Assembly: GCA_027449965.1 (NCBI GenBank)
Contig: DAIDKP010000016.1
Location: 120,195-184,194 of the forward strand
Length of the DNA stretch: 64,000 nt
Reading direction: 5' to 3'
Source: Acidobacteriaceae bacterium
GTDB taxonomy: Bacteria; Acidobacteriota; Terriglobia; Terriglobales; Acidobacteriaceae
Shown: positions 18,701 to 27,529 of the stretch, piece after piece
How the letters are laid out: each line of letters starts with the position of its first letter
Numbering within the stretch: position 1 is the first letter of the stretch
Made by a program: the position numbers and the translations under genes
Notes under the pieces: generated by a model
Told to the model about the DNA's origin: nothing
The model's input: the letters and a program-made list of their open reading frames with translations, nothing else
Databases searched by the model: none

Positions 18701-19398
18701 TTCTGCGTCGTCACCTTGGACTCAGTGATGGAATCCAGCGACGGGTTGATGACGATAATGCCCAGAATCGGATCCTGGTTGTCAGTACCGTCCAGCTCGT
18801 AGGCAACGCCACCGAATGCCTGGCCGTCGATTTGAATCTGACGGGATGCCTGCGGGTTTTCATCCGCAGCGTGGGACCAGCCCAGAAGCTGCGCGCCGGG
18901 CAGCAGAAGCTGCAGGTTGGCGTAGTTTTGACCTTCGACCGGCAGATCGTTGACCTGCTGCGAGTTGAAGATGGTGGAGACATCGGCGCGGTCGGTTTTC
19001 AGTTCCGGCACCGAATCTGCGTTTACGGTCACCGTCTCGGCACCTGCGCTGGTAACCCCCAGCGAGATGTCAGAGCGCGGTGATGTATCTGCCAGCACCA
19101 CGATGCCCTTGACCGTCGAAGTCTCAAAGCCTTTTGCTGTAACCTGCACGTCATACGTGTCAGGGATAAGATGGGAGACCGTGTAATCACCGGTTGCGTT
19201 GGTGGTCACGGTCACTGTCGTGCCTTTCCCTTCGTCGGTCACGGTCACCGTAGCGCCTGGTACCACTGCGCCGGTTTTGTCCGTGACCGTGCCGAAGATC
19301 GATCCGTAGACCGACTGGGCACGAGCCATGGTCGAGGAGAACAGGCATACGATGGCGAGGAGTGCCAGAGCGTACGCTGTTCGCGTGTACTTAGTCAT
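15727..19398 (-). CDS. TonB-dependent receptor with carboxypeptidase-regulatory-like domain
   Basis: A 1223-residue outer-membrane receptor. After the signal peptide (ALLAIVCLFSSTMARAQ) comes the Ig-like domain (GSIFGTVTDKTGAVVPGATVTVTDEG), a plug region (VNDLPVEGQNYANLQLLLPGAQ, YELDGTDNQDPILG) and a long beta-barrel ending in the outer-membrane-type terminal phenylalanine (VFSARVQF). AGGAGA precedes the ATG. This Oar-like architecture is typical of Acidobacteria and probably imports a large ligand such as an oligosaccharide, with TonB energy. The two TPR genes downstream may be functional partners. The ligand is unknown. Confidence 0.9.
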   Translation of the reverse strand: MTKYTRTAYALALLAIVCLFSSTMARAQSVYGSIFGTVTDKTGAVVPGATVTVTDEGKGTTVTVTTNATGDYTVSHLIPDTYDVQVTAKGFETSTVKGIVVLADTSPRSDISLGVTSAGAETVTVNADSVPELKTDRADVSTIFNSQQVNDLPVEGQNYANLQLLLPGAQLLGWSHAADENPQASRQIQIDGQAFGGVAYELDGTDNQDPILGIIVINPSLDSITESKVTTQNFDAELGKAVAAVETVQTKSGSNSFHGSAYDFRTGNANLAKDPFAGAPAPGIKNKFGGTIGGPILKNRLFFFGAYEGQRQKVGSVAVNTLPSKILTQSCLGQITGPSGVPGCDFSEYLNALGSKGQIFDNSAAGGGNPFPGNTIPTSQVSKQWTNMLTYLQPYVLKESGGDLSGLDANSTEQGTGLFNSNLWTVRVDDTINEKANAFVRFSRWTDTLAGAQMYDPAGGGVGAGGPGFGIGGYGGQSTSADDSLAIGSDYVFSPTLIADLRLGYLRYNIADQKNDQSTEFANTLGIPGINFGTFYTGGSPGFFIQTLPGGAQQPLYGDGLNISRCNCPLTEREDQFQIVNNWTKTIKNHEIKVGMDLRYGRNLRVPSDNDRAGLLNFNAQETAQNGAGGTGLGFATFALGDVTSFNRYVSTSTNAKEFQKRMFFYAQDTWRATNKLTANIGVRWEGYFPETVNGPGNGALMNLNDGYLHVAGIGSIPSDMGWNFDAMKMFEPRLGLAYQMDEKDVIRAGYGRSFDIGVFGSVFGHVVTQNLPVLANQSISNAGGTTQAFCLGSPADNPGCNPGNDGSAQPSGGGPLTYTPVSVPNSGLLPNPGSLVTTKARPNPMQYPTLDAWNVSYQRALTPTLSLTVAYVGNKGTHTLSDGDGNNTNPNEEGITMPGSMSINGQTLHWDPKAPSTPNQFGATSNPLYLQRYYGMKLQACSDPNYMQPSDPNLPAGACGWSQGISYYGDNQNTHFNALQITLAQAMWKGLAVNANYQFAHATDFASGYATWSQRVAYGNDSNVRHHSATLYGSYDLPFGKGKQFLPDANKATDLIVGGWELSGTYNIASGLPFSLGVNCSTALGPDLPNGPSTGAPCYPNIAPGIKLHTKLSSFVPGQGWTFYQPVTLGSSGFSDPGLDQIGNGGRNQYFGPSFYNVDLALLKNMNVWHNVLTQLRMDAYNAFNHINPGNPGGYLLNVGSITGEAPGPGPRQLVFSARVQF

Positions 19399-20268
19399 GC
19401 GGTCTCCTGAGAAATACTCCAGGTTTCAAAAAGCCCATTGGCCGTTTAGCGTGGCCTGCTCCACCAGTGACTTCGCCTGATCCACTACCAGAACTTGCCG
19501 GCATGGATCCAAAGTCGCAGTACAAAGGCACACAACTAACTTTCGGCGCTCCGACGAGTCCTGCCGCGCTGGCGAGTCCCGTTCTCTCGTTTCCCTGAAC
19601 ACTCGCGTGTATCAAGCTTCATGTTCGGCTCAAAAAGCTTCGCCGAGTCACTTTCCGGCGAGCAAAAAATGTACTCCTGAGCACCGATGAACTCTATCGA
19701 AAGCAAGAGAGGATTGTCAATCTTTCGGCTGAGTTTTTTTCTAATCTGCTCGTCAATCGGTATAGTCAAATCCCGTAAGCGCTCATCTGAATGCTGCTAG
19801 TTGCCCTATGGAAAGGCATATATAAGCATCTATTGAAAACAATAGGCTTGCTTTGATTCGGCAAAGTGAGAGGATCGGCTCAACCAAGCTGTTATCTCCA
19901 GATTGCCGCTCCACGCGTTGAACTTTTTATAGCATTTGGTATGACAGATTTGATAAAATGACATATATATGTATTGTCATTTTAAGATTCGCCTACTAGC
20001 CGTTTCTGTACTCGTTGATGTCCACGAGCGCGTAAGCTGTTCAAGGGCAACAGCAATCCTTATCCATAAATAAATTGCTTTACTAAAGCGCCGGGCTCCA
20101 GTCGGCGGAATCGGCTCCGCTTTTCGGTCAGAGTCTGGATTCCCATCTTCTCAGAAGTTGGACTCCGAATGGGTTGTTGAATGCCCACTTCAGAGTTGGA
20201 TGGAGACTATACATTTGCGGGCACTCTTGAGTTGCGAGCGGTGGCGTGAAGGACTCAAAATGAAAGCG
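19399..20268. other. Long A/T-rich regulatory region upstream of the TonB receptor
   Basis: About 870 bases without a supported gene, between the cytochrome gene and the receptor gene on the same strand. It is much richer in A/T than its neighbours. It contains evenly spaced TGACA-type boxes at 19941-19983. Short open frames here have no coding features. Confidence 0.5.
19941..19983. promoter_or_regulatory. Triple ATGACA/TGTCAT box, possible operator
   Basis: ATGACA occurs at 19941 and 19958 and its complement TGTCAT at 19975, each 17 bases apart. The last two are the cores of a perfect 9-base inverted repeat (AAAATGACA, 11-base A/T spacer, TGTCATTTT). Even spacing and symmetry suggest protein binding. 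It lies about 540 bases upstream of the TonB receptor start. Confidence 0.45.
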
Positions 20269-22014
20269 TTATCTTCCACATCGGCGCTTTCGTTCGTGGA
20301 TCACCAACCGCAGTGCTGCCGCCGGGCGATCATCCGGCTCAAACTCCAGCACCTGATCCAGCGTGGCCAGGGCCACCTCTCGTTGACCCAGCTCACACTC
20401 CACGGTAGCAAGGTTGATTCCGACTGTTTTTTCTGCAGGATTTCTTGCCAGTACTGGCGTCCACAACTGGATCGCGGCCAGAGGATGTCCAAACTCGGCC
20501 AGGATTGTCCCCAGGTTTCCTGCCGCGAAAGCATCCTCTGGATTAACCCGCAAGGCCGCTTCATACTCCTGCGCGGCGGCGCGAATCTGTCCGTTAACCT
20601 GGTGGAGAAATCCAAGCTGCGCATGCAGAGGCGCGTCCTCTGAGCTGGTCGATTCCTGCTCTGCTTGCAGCAAAATCTCCTCCGCTTGCTTCGCTGCCTC
20701 GTGGTCGCCCAAAGCGGCAAATTGCGCATACGCCAGACCGAGGTCGCGATTGCGTGCGGGAGTTTCGATGCGTTCGGACCCCACCTCGAGCAGCGGCCCA
20801 GCGGTTGCAGGCGGAATCACTTTGGATGCGAACTGCGTCACGATGTGATGATCGGTCACCTGCTCATGCGCGATGTCGGTTGAGCCGGCTCGTTGCATGT
20901 GACAGGCGACGCAATCACGATGCTGCGGGAAGTGGGTCTGCGAGAATGGCGGATGGTCAGCTTCCGTCGGCGTTTCATGGCAGCTCAGGCAGCGAGCGCG
21001 ATACCAGTTGACCTTTGCGCTGGGCGTCATCCGCGTGTCGCTGCCGTGCGGATCGTGGCAGGTGGTGCAGGTCAGCCGATCTCCGGAGGCTTGCTTGCAG
21101 GCACTGGCCAGCAGAGCCTCCCACTGGCTGGTTGCCCTTCCGTCTGATCCTAGCGCGCTGGCGTGTACGTAAAAACTGGCATAGTCCCATAGGTCGTCGC
21201 CGGGGCGAAAGTCCACAAGTTTTTTTCCGCGATGCACGATGGCCGCCTGTCCCTCCAGATGGCAGCTCAAGCAGATGGAATCGCGGTTTTTCGCAGGCAT
21301 TTCGTCGATCTTCGCCATCGAGACGTGGCCGTCCGATTCCACATGCGCAGTGGCATCTCCATGACACGTTTCACATGTGATGCCACTGTGCTGAAACGGA
21401 ACGTCAGCAAATTTGTTTCGGGCCTGCGCCATCGCCGTTTGCGCGCCCGAGGTGTGGCAGCGCAGGCAGCCAGGATCGACGGGCAGCGTAAGCGGCATCT
21501 CCGCAGCGTGCAGGAAGTTAGGTGCCATGTCCCATACGCGTTTCTGGGCATACCAGTTGATGGGCGCTTCGAACCAGTAGCCGTCCCGCTCAAACAGGTA
21601 GGTCCGCCCTTGCAGTCCCGAGCCGATGGAATACTGCAATACACGCTGGCCCTGAATCTCCGGGATAAGTTCCCCGTTCGACGCCATTGCTGGACGTGCG
21701 TAGTCCAGCACGACCTGCTGCCCATCTTTGCGAATGCGATATTCCACTCCCGTTGTGCTTTGCTTCAGGTCGGCGGGAATCAGCCCTTCTGCCGCCGGGC
21801 CACTGGCCAGCGCCATCGGTGTCTGCTCATATTTTCTGTAGATAGCCTGGTGGCAGCGCTCACAGCGGTTGTCGGGATTGTCTGCTCCCTGCTGCTCATC
21901 CGCCTGCGCTGCGCCCGCAGCAAACACACAGGCAACGCGGTCGCCACCGATCCTGCACAGCACGGCAAAGCAAGCCACAAACAACGTTATGGAGTGAAAA
22001 AAGCGCAGACTCAA
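20269..22014 (-). CDS. Seven-haem cytochrome c with C-terminal TPR repeats
   Basis: A 581-residue exported redox protein. Seven CXXCH haem sites begin at residues 51, 183, 214, 248, 316, 342 and 368. The region from about 400 to 560 consists of tetratricopeptide repeats (PLHAQLGFLHQVNGQIRAAAQEYEAALRVNPED). An N-terminal hydrophobic stretch (SITLFVACFAVLC) fits export by Sec, needed for haem attachment. The start is a TTG at 22014 with AGGAAG four bases upstream. Electron transfer in the periplasm, or an enzymatic role like other multihaem cytochromes, is likely; the substrate is unknown. Proteins joining multihaem and TPR domains recur in Acidobacteria and Planctomycetes. Confidence 0.85.
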   Translation of the reverse strand: MSLRFFHSITLFVACFAVLCRIGGDRVACVFAAGAAQADEQQGADNPDNRCERCHQAIYRKYEQTPMALASGPAAEGLIPADLKQSTTGVEYRIRKDGQQVVLDYARPAMASNGELIPEIQGQRVLQYSIGSGLQGRTYLFERDGYWFEAPINWYAQKRVWDMAPNFLHAAEMPLTLPVDPGCLRCHTSGAQTAMAQARNKFADVPFQHSGITCETCHGDATAHVESDGHVSMAKIDEMPAKNRDSICLSCHLEGQAAIVHRGKKLVDFRPGDDLWDYASFYVHASALGSDGRATSQWEALLASACKQASGDRLTCTTCHDPHGSDTRMTPSAKVNWYRARCLSCHETPTEADHPPFSQTHFPQHRDCVACHMQRAGSTDIAHEQVTDHHIVTQFASKVIPPATAGPLLEVGSERIETPARNRDLGLAYAQFAALGDHEAAKQAEEILLQAEQESTSSEDAPLHAQLGFLHQVNGQIRAAAQEYEAALRVNPEDAFAAGNLGTILAEFGHPLAAIQLWTPVLARNPAEKTVGINLATVECELGQREVALATLDQVLEFEPDDRPAAALRLVIHERKRRCGR

Positions 22015-22356
22015 CCGACTTCCTGCTCTTGCTGCAATCTTCTTTAACTCTGTCAGCGACGCTTTTCGCCTGGCGAAAGACGCATTCTACGACGGATCGC
22101 CTTTCGCTTCATCAAAAAACGATTCACTCTCATTCATCTCCGTATCTTTGCCCACAGATTTCACGCAGCATTTTCCTCTGCCTCCGCAACGTCGGCACAC
22201 CCTGGCTCATCTATCTAGCAGTACATCTATCACGCTCCTGTTGCCTGGCTGCCTACCGCGATCATCTCCGTAGATGGTGTTCAATATCGGGGCTCAAGGC
22301 AGGTTTTTTGTGAGCGTTGCACTTCACCCGCTAAAGTCAGAAGCAGAGGAACGGAC
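22015..22356. other. Divergent intergenic region
   Basis: About 340 bases between the divergent cytochrome and acyltransferase genes. No gene or strong structural element was seen. It should carry promoters for both directions. Confidence 0.4.
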
Positions 22357-23172
22357 ATGCACGCACTCTCCGCCACGAACGATCCAGACGCCAGCATGAT
22401 CCGGAGACCTGCGCCTGGACGACTGGCCTTGTTCCGTCTTTACGCGCGATGGTACCTGCGCCGCCACTTCCATGCGCTGCGTATAGCCAACGCCGGACGC
22501 ATTCCGCGCCATGCTCACTCGCTGATTCTTTTTGGCAATCATGCTTCGTGGTGGGATCCGCTGACTGCGCTGCTGCTTGCGGAAGCGTTTCTGCCGGAGC
22601 GCGAGCATTACGCGCCGATGGACTCCGCCGCGCTCGACCACTACTCCATCTTCCGTCCGCTTGGTTTTTTCCCGGTGGAAAATAGGACACGGCGGGGGGC
22701 TGCGCAGTTTCTGCGTCAGGGGCAACAGGTTCTCTCGCGCCCCAACACTGCCCTTTGGATCACCCCCGAGAGTCAGTTTCAGGATGTACGCAAACGTCCC
22801 ATCGTTTTTCGTTCCGGTCTGGGCACGTTGATGGCGCGCATCGGCCGCCTCACCTGCATTCCCATCGCCATCGAATACACATTCTGGAACGAGCGGCTGC
22901 CGGAGATTCTCGTCAACTTTGGCGAACCGCTGGAGATTGCCGACGGTCACATGGAGCAGCCCCGCACCTGGACCAATCTGCTTGCCTATGCGCAGGCAGC
23001 CACTCTGGATGAACTTGCCATGCTCGCCTCGGAGCGCAATCCTGCCGCGTTTGAGACGATGCTGGATGGGACATCCGGCATCGGTGGCATCTATGAAGGC
23101 TGGAAGCGACTGGTGAGCGCTTGCACGGGAAGACCTTATCATCGCGATCACGGAAGTCTGCACACAAAATGA
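22357..23172 (+). CDS. PlsC-type acyltransferase
   Basis: A 271-residue member of the lysophospholipid/glycerol acyltransferase family. It has the catalytic HX4D motif at H62-D67 (NHASWWDP), a substrate-binding segment around ITPESQFQDVRKRPIVFRSGLGTLMAR, and no long membrane domain. GAGGAACGG precedes the ATG. Its last codon overlaps the start of the glycosyltransferase gene (ATGA), so the two proteins are probably made together. An acyltransferase paired with a family 2 glycosyltransferase recalls the CruD/CruC pair that acylates and glycosylates carotenoids in green bacteria, but general lipid acylation is also possible. Confidence 0.8.
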   Translation: MHALSATNDPDASMIRRPAPGRLALFRLYARWYLRRHFHALRIANAGRIPRHAHSLILFGNHASWWDPLTALLLAEAFLPEREHYAPMDSAALDHYSIFRPLGFFPVENRTRRGAAQFLRQGQQVLSRPNTALWITPESQFQDVRKRPIVFRSGLGTLMARIGRLTCIPIAIEYTFWNERLPEILVNFGEPLEIADGHMEQPRTWTNLLAYAQAATLDELAMLASERNPAAFETMLDGTSGIGGIYEGWKRLVSACTGRPYHRDHGSLHTK

Positions 23173-24311
23173 CCCTCTCCCCATACGCAGTTCTCGCCTG
23201 GTTTTCATTGGCAGCCGCATCGATTCCGCTGCTGCTTTTCGTTATCAACATCCGGCTTTTTCGCCGTCCGTGCCTGTGCGGAGACAACCCCGAGCTATTG
23301 CCCGTATCGGTGCTGATTCCAGCACGGAACGAGGAGCTTTCGATCGCGGATGCAGTGCAATCCGTGCTGGCATCGCAGGGGGTGAAGCTGGAACTGATCG
23401 TGCTCGACGACAGCTCGACGGATCGCACCGCGGCGATCGTTCGTGCGCTTGCCTTGACCGACACACGCCTGCGCCTCGAACAAGCTCCGCCGCTGCCGGA
23501 GGGATGGAACGGCAAACAACATGCCTGCTGGCATCTGGCTTCGCTGGCACAAAACCCCGTGCTCTGTTTTCTGGATGCGGATGTGCGACTGGGGCCTTTA
23601 GCGCTGGCTCGAATGCTCACCGAGCTGCACCCGGACTCAACCGGAATGGTCACAGGGTTTCCTCGCCAGATCACGAAAACATGGCTGGAATGGCTGCTGA
23701 TCCCGCTGATCCACTTCATCCTATTGGGTTTTTTGCCACTTCCCGGAGAACGGTTCACGCGACGCCCGGGCTTTGCCGCTGGCTGCGGCCAATTCATGAT
23801 GGTGCGCCGCAGCAGCTACTTCGCCAGCGGTGGGCACTCGGCCATTCGCACCACCATGCACGACGGGCTGCTGCTGCCCGAGCTCTTCCGCCGATGCGGA
23901 ATCCAGACGCACGTTTATGACCTGACAGCCGACGCCGTCTGCCGCATGTACCGCAGTGCCGCTCAGGTCTGGAGCGGACTGAGCAAGAACGCCACCGAAG
24001 GCATGGCTGCGCCCTCCCGCATTGGCATCTTTACCCTGCTGCTCGTTTGCGGTCAGGTTTTGCCGCTTCCGTTGCTGCTGTGGTCGCTGATGACAGGAGA
24101 TGCATCAACCTTTCAACTCGCGATGGTGGGCTTGAGTCTCGGGCTCATCCAGCGCATTGCCTCTGCCGTGCGCTTTGGTCAAAGCTGGCGCGGAGCCTTG
24201 CTGCACCCGCTTGGTGTACTGATGCTGCTTGTGCTGGAATGGAATGCCCTTGTTCGGAAACTCATGGGCCGACCCGCAACGTGGAAGCAGCGCAGTTACC
24301 CTGTTGGGTAA
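23169..24311 (+). CDS. Membrane-bound family 2 glycosyltransferase
   Basis: A 380-residue glycosyltransferase. An N-terminal membrane helix (VLAWFSLAAASIPLLLFVINI) is followed by the GT-A domain: LIPARNEE, the nucleotide-binding D80-D81, the metal-binding DAD at 136-138 (FLDADV), and a later MHDGLLLPELF. Several hydrophobic helices close the C-terminus. The pattern WNGKQHA...FLDADV is shared with CrtQ/CruC carotenoid glycosyltransferases and hopanoid-associated HpnB. The start ATG overlaps the acyltransferase stop by four bases. The acceptor (carotenoid, hopanoid or other lipid) cannot be settled from sequence alone. Confidence 0.82.
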   Translation: MTLSPYAVLAWFSLAAASIPLLLFVINIRLFRRPCLCGDNPELLPVSVLIPARNEELSIADAVQSVLASQGVKLELIVLDDSSTDRTAAIVRALALTDTRLRLEQAPPLPEGWNGKQHACWHLASLAQNPVLCFLDADVRLGPLALARMLTELHPDSTGMVTGFPRQITKTWLEWLLIPLIHFILLGFLPLPGERFTRRPGFAAGCGQFMMVRRSSYFASGGHSAIRTTMHDGLLLPELFRRCGIQTHVYDLTADAVCRMYRSAAQVWSGLSKNATEGMAAPSRIGIFTLLLVCGQVLPLPLLLWSLMTGDASTFQLAMVGLSLGLIQRIASAVRFGQSWRGALLHPLGVLMLLVLEWNALVRKLMGRPATWKQRSYPVG

Positions 24312-24652
24312 CAACGCTCGTATTTGAAAACAAGAGTCCCGTGTCGGGTCGCGCCATCCGGAATCCGCAGAACCGAAAAGAATGGCCCACAGGCGTAGTG
24401 CTGAAACTTGCGACTTTACCGCCAGTCTTTTGTGGGGTGTTTCGTCTGGATTGACTTCATCCATTCGTTCACCGCAGGGGGGAAGCGAAAACATGAGTCC
24501 AAGGACGTTCGTTTGGGGCTCCTGGTGTGTATGGGGTGAGCGTGCAGAACTTCTACATTCGATGGAAGTATGGTCAATACGGATCATGCCTTCATCGCCA
24601 GATGAACACGCGGATGGATCGGCGGAGTCCTGCCTGCAACTACAATAATGGA
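24312..24652. other. Intergenic region before a TPR gene
   Basis: About 340 bases with no supported gene; the only element recognised is the TACAAT box at 24641-24646. Confidence 0.4.
24641..24646 (+). promoter_or_regulatory. -10 box TACAAT for a leaderless TPR gene
   Basis: TACAAT ends six bases before the ATG at 24653, with no good Shine-Dalgarno sequence between, the same arrangement as at ligA and glmS. Confidence 0.45.
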
Positions 24653-25339
24653 ATGAGGCTTTGGAAAAAGATACCTCTGCGCTTCAAAACACGGGTCTGC
24701 TGGTACGGCTTTGCCATTCAGGTTTGTGTAGCCGCCAGTGCCTTGCCGCCCGCGAACCCAATGAATCGCGCTCAGTACTCCGACCTTTACGCGCAGAGAC
24801 TTGCCACCGCCAGAACTGCTTATTTTCGCGTCATCACCTCCAGCAATCGCGCAGCCGATATCGCTGCGCACAAGGCACTGGCAGAGTTGGAAGATGCCTA
24901 CCCGGACGATCCGACGGCTGAGGCGTACCACGGAAGTCTGGAACTGCTCGACGCCGCACATAACTGGCAGATATGGAATCTGCATCGCCAGGCGAGCGAT
25001 GGTCTGAGCCGCCTCGACGAAGCGATTCGACACGCACCCAACGATCCTGAAGCACGCTTCATTCGCGCCGCTACCAGTTGGCACCTGCCCGCGTTCTATC
25101 ACCGTCGCCAACAGTGCGAAGAGGACTTCGCCTGGCTTGCTCAACGCGCTCAAAGCGACGCACATGTCGGCAAATTGCCGCCTGAGCTTGCCGCCGCTTC
25201 CCTCAACTACTGGGGACAGATTCTGGTGCGCCGAAAGGATTATTCTTCCGCCAGGAGCGCATTTCAGCAGGCAATCCAGATCGCTCCGCAAAGCCCCGGC
25301 GCGCAGGACGCAGCGCGACGTCTCCACAACCTGCTGTAG
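24653..25339 (+). CDS. Exported TPR-like protein
   Basis: About 228 residues. The N-terminus (WYGFAIQVCVAASALPP) looks like a signal sequence. The body is helical with two or three degenerate tetratricopeptide units (AHKALAELEDAYPDDPTAEAYHGSLELL; NYWGQILVRRKDYSSARSAFQQAIQIAP). The frame is open upstream to 24527, but the ATG at 24653 starts the signal-like segment and has a TACAAT six bases upstream. It converges with the OPT transporter gene, with stops about ten bases apart. Function unknown. Confidence 0.65.
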   Translation: MRLWKKIPLRFKTRVCWYGFAIQVCVAASALPPANPMNRAQYSDLYAQRLATARTAYFRVITSSNRAADIAAHKALAELEDAYPDDPTAEAYHGSLELLDAAHNWQIWNLHRQASDGLSRLDEAIRHAPNDPEARFIRAATSWHLPAFYHRRQQCEEDFAWLAQRAQSDAHVGKLPPELAAASLNYWGQILVRRKDYSSARSAFQQAIQIAPQSPGAQDAARRLHNLL

Positions 25340-25348
25340 CGCGCGCGC

Positions 25349-27529
25349 TCAGGATTTTTCCAACGGTTTCCGCGCAAAGTAATAGAGCGAGTACGCCAGC
25401 GCCACAAACATGAGCACAGAAACCCAGTCATGATGGAGCCAGGTATCCTGCGGCAACTGGATGGGGAGCGTCTTCCCGCTCAGCGACTCATAGGCTTTGA
25501 TGGCGACACCGATCAACCCCATAATGCCGCCAGCGGCAATCAGCCCTGAGGCGTAGAGCGATCCGCCACTGACCTCGCTCTCAGAGGCCGCGGCATCACC
25601 TGTTTTTTCAAGCGCGCGATCCACCATCCAGCGCATGACTCCGCCGACAAAGATGGCCAGCGTCGTGCCGATGGAAAGGTAAGCGCCGACGGCAAAGGTG
25701 AGCGACCGGACGCCGAGCAGCTCGACGCCAATCACGAGAAAGACGCCCATCAGCACCAGCCCCCACGGCAGCTTGCGGCTCAGGATTCCGTTGATGACGG
25801 TGGCCATCAGCCGCGCCTGCGGGGCGGCTGCCTTTTCGCTTCCAATCCCCTGTATCCACTGCACTTCGATCCGCTTCGTCTGTGGCGAATAGAGATACTT
25901 GCCGTCCGCCAGCACGGACGAACCAATCGCATTGAGCACCACGTAGTCGTCGCCGTGCAGCACCGAGCCTCCGGTCACGGTGAAGTTTTTGGGTGCGTGC
26001 GCATCCTGCTGAATCTCCACACCCTGATGCGGCTGAGACAGATCCCACGGTTGCGGAGCCAGGCGAAACTCCTGAAACGCCGTATTCATGGCCGTAAGCG
26101 TAAACCCGATGATGATCGTCGAGACGCACACGCCGATCATGAGCGCGACCTGCTGCAATCGCGGCGTGGAGCCAACCAGATAGCCTGTCTTGAGGTCCTG
26201 GCTGGTGTCGCCTGCATTCGAAGCTGCGATGCATACGGCACCGCCCACGGTGATCGCCAGCGCGCCGTAGGCAGGAGCCGTCCATCCTTTCAGCAAAAAG
26301 ACCGCCGCCGTCGCCATCAACGTGGCAATCGTCATCCCTGAGACAGGACTGGCGGAACTGCCGACAATGCCCACGATGCGGGCACTGACTGTGACAAACA
26401 GAAATCCGAAGACTACCACCAGCAGAGAAGCCGCCAGATTGGCCCATACTCCGACCAATGCTCCGGGCACCGGATGCAGTTGCAGGAACAGAAACATGAT
26501 GACGACCAGCAGCACCGACCCGCCGAGCACGACGCTCATGGGCAGATCATTTTCCGTTCGTCCCGGCTTTGCCTGCGCGGACTTTGCCTTTACGGATCGG
26601 CCTGCGCGCATGGAGCGAATTCCGCCGGCCAGCGCGCCGATCAGCGTAGGCATCGTCTTGAGCAGCGTAATCAACCCGGCAGCAGCGACCGCGCCAGCAC
26701 CCATCGGACGGATATAGGTGGACCACAGATCGCTCGGCGACATCTCGCTGATAAGACGCGTTCCCGGATAAACAGGATGATTCAAAACGCGTCCAAAGAA
26801 GGAGATGAGCGGCATCAACACGAGCCACGAAATTGCGCCGCCAGCGACGAGCACTCCTGCCACGCGCGGCCCGATAATATATCCGACTCCAAGATATTCC
26901 GGCGTCACATCGGCGCGAATCGCAGCCCCTTTCAGGATGTGTTGCGGTCCAAAATCCGGCTCGTAGTTTGGCGTGGCTGGCCAGGCAGACAACAGATTGT
27001 CATTTTGGAAGAGCGTGTAGAGACCGCCGAGTCCCAACCCGAAGAAGACCCGACTTGCAAACGATCCTCCACGATCTCCAGCGATCAGCACATCGGCGCA
27101 CGCTGTCCCCTCCGGATACGTCAGCGTCTCGTGTTCTTCCACAATCAACTGACGTCGCAGTGGAATCATGAACAGCACGCCAAGCCAGCCGCCGACGAGC
27201 GCCAACATGAAAATGCGCGCGTACTCCAGATCAAAGCCCAGAAAGATCAGCGCAGGCAGGGTGAAGATCACTCCCGATGCAATGGACTGGCCCGCGTTGC
27301 CGGTGGTCTGGACGATGTTATTTTCCAGGATGGACGATCGCCCGAAGACTCGCAAAATGCTGATGGACAGGACGGAAATCGGAATCGAGGCCGCCACGGT
27401 CAATCCCGCGCGCAGGCCCACATACACCGTCACGGCACCAAAAATAATCCCAAAGATCGAACCCAGAATCAGCGCGCGAAAGGTAAACTCCGCAGGCGAC
27501 TGCTCTGACGAAACATATGGACGAAACAT
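25349..27529 (-). CDS. OPT family oligopeptide transporter
   Basis: About 726 residues with many membrane helices throughout, of the OPT family that moves peptides or metal chelates across the inner membrane. Recognisable parts are the N-terminal segment FTFRALILGSIFGIIFGAV and NIVQTTGNAGQSIASGVIFTLPALIF, which contains the family's conserved NxxxQTxG-type block, and later ASNAGDTSQDLKTGYLVG. A large non-membrane loop near residues 540-610 carries HGDDYVVLNAIGSS. The ATG at 27529 or a GTG two codons earlier may be used: GGGGAGGGG lies closer to the GTG. Substrate unknown. Confidence 0.88.
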   Translation of the reverse strand: MFRPYVSSEQSPAEFTFRALILGSIFGIIFGAVTVYVGLRAGLTVAASIPISVLSISILRVFGRSSILENNIVQTTGNAGQSIASGVIFTLPALIFLGFDLEYARIFMLALVGGWLGVLFMIPLRRQLIVEEHETLTYPEGTACADVLIAGDRGGSFASRVFFGLGLGGLYTLFQNDNLLSAWPATPNYEPDFGPQHILKGAAIRADVTPEYLGVGYIIGPRVAGVLVAGGAISWLVLMPLISFFGRVLNHPVYPGTRLISEMSPSDLWSTYIRPMGAGAVAAAGLITLLKTMPTLIGALAGGIRSMRAGRSVKAKSAQAKPGRTENDLPMSVVLGGSVLLVVIMFLFLQLHPVPGALVGVWANLAASLLVVVFGFLFVTVSARIVGIVGSSASPVSGMTIATLMATAAVFLLKGWTAPAYGALAITVGGAVCIAASNAGDTSQDLKTGYLVGSTPRLQQVALMIGVCVSTIIIGFTLTAMNTAFQEFRLAPQPWDLSQPHQGVEIQQDAHAPKNFTVTGGSVLHGDDYVVLNAIGSSVLADGKYLYSPQTKRIEVQWIQGIGSEKAAAPQARLMATVINGILSRKLPWGLVLMGVFLVIGVELLGVRSLTFAVGAYLSIGTTLAIFVGGVMRWMVDRALEKTGDAAASESEVSGGSLYASGLIAAGGIMGLIGVAIKAYESLSGKTLPIQLPQDTWLHHDWVSVLMFVALAYSLYYFARKPLEKS

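Noticed and set aside
17101..19083. A 660-codon open frame antisense to the TonB receptor
   Set aside because: It lies wholly within the receptor gene, whose signal peptide, domains and stop are clear. The antisense product has no domain or signal.
19536..19769. Possible 77-residue protein upstream of the TonB receptor
   Set aside because: Weak start, mixed composition and no recognisable domain. It lies in an A/T-rich regulatory region.
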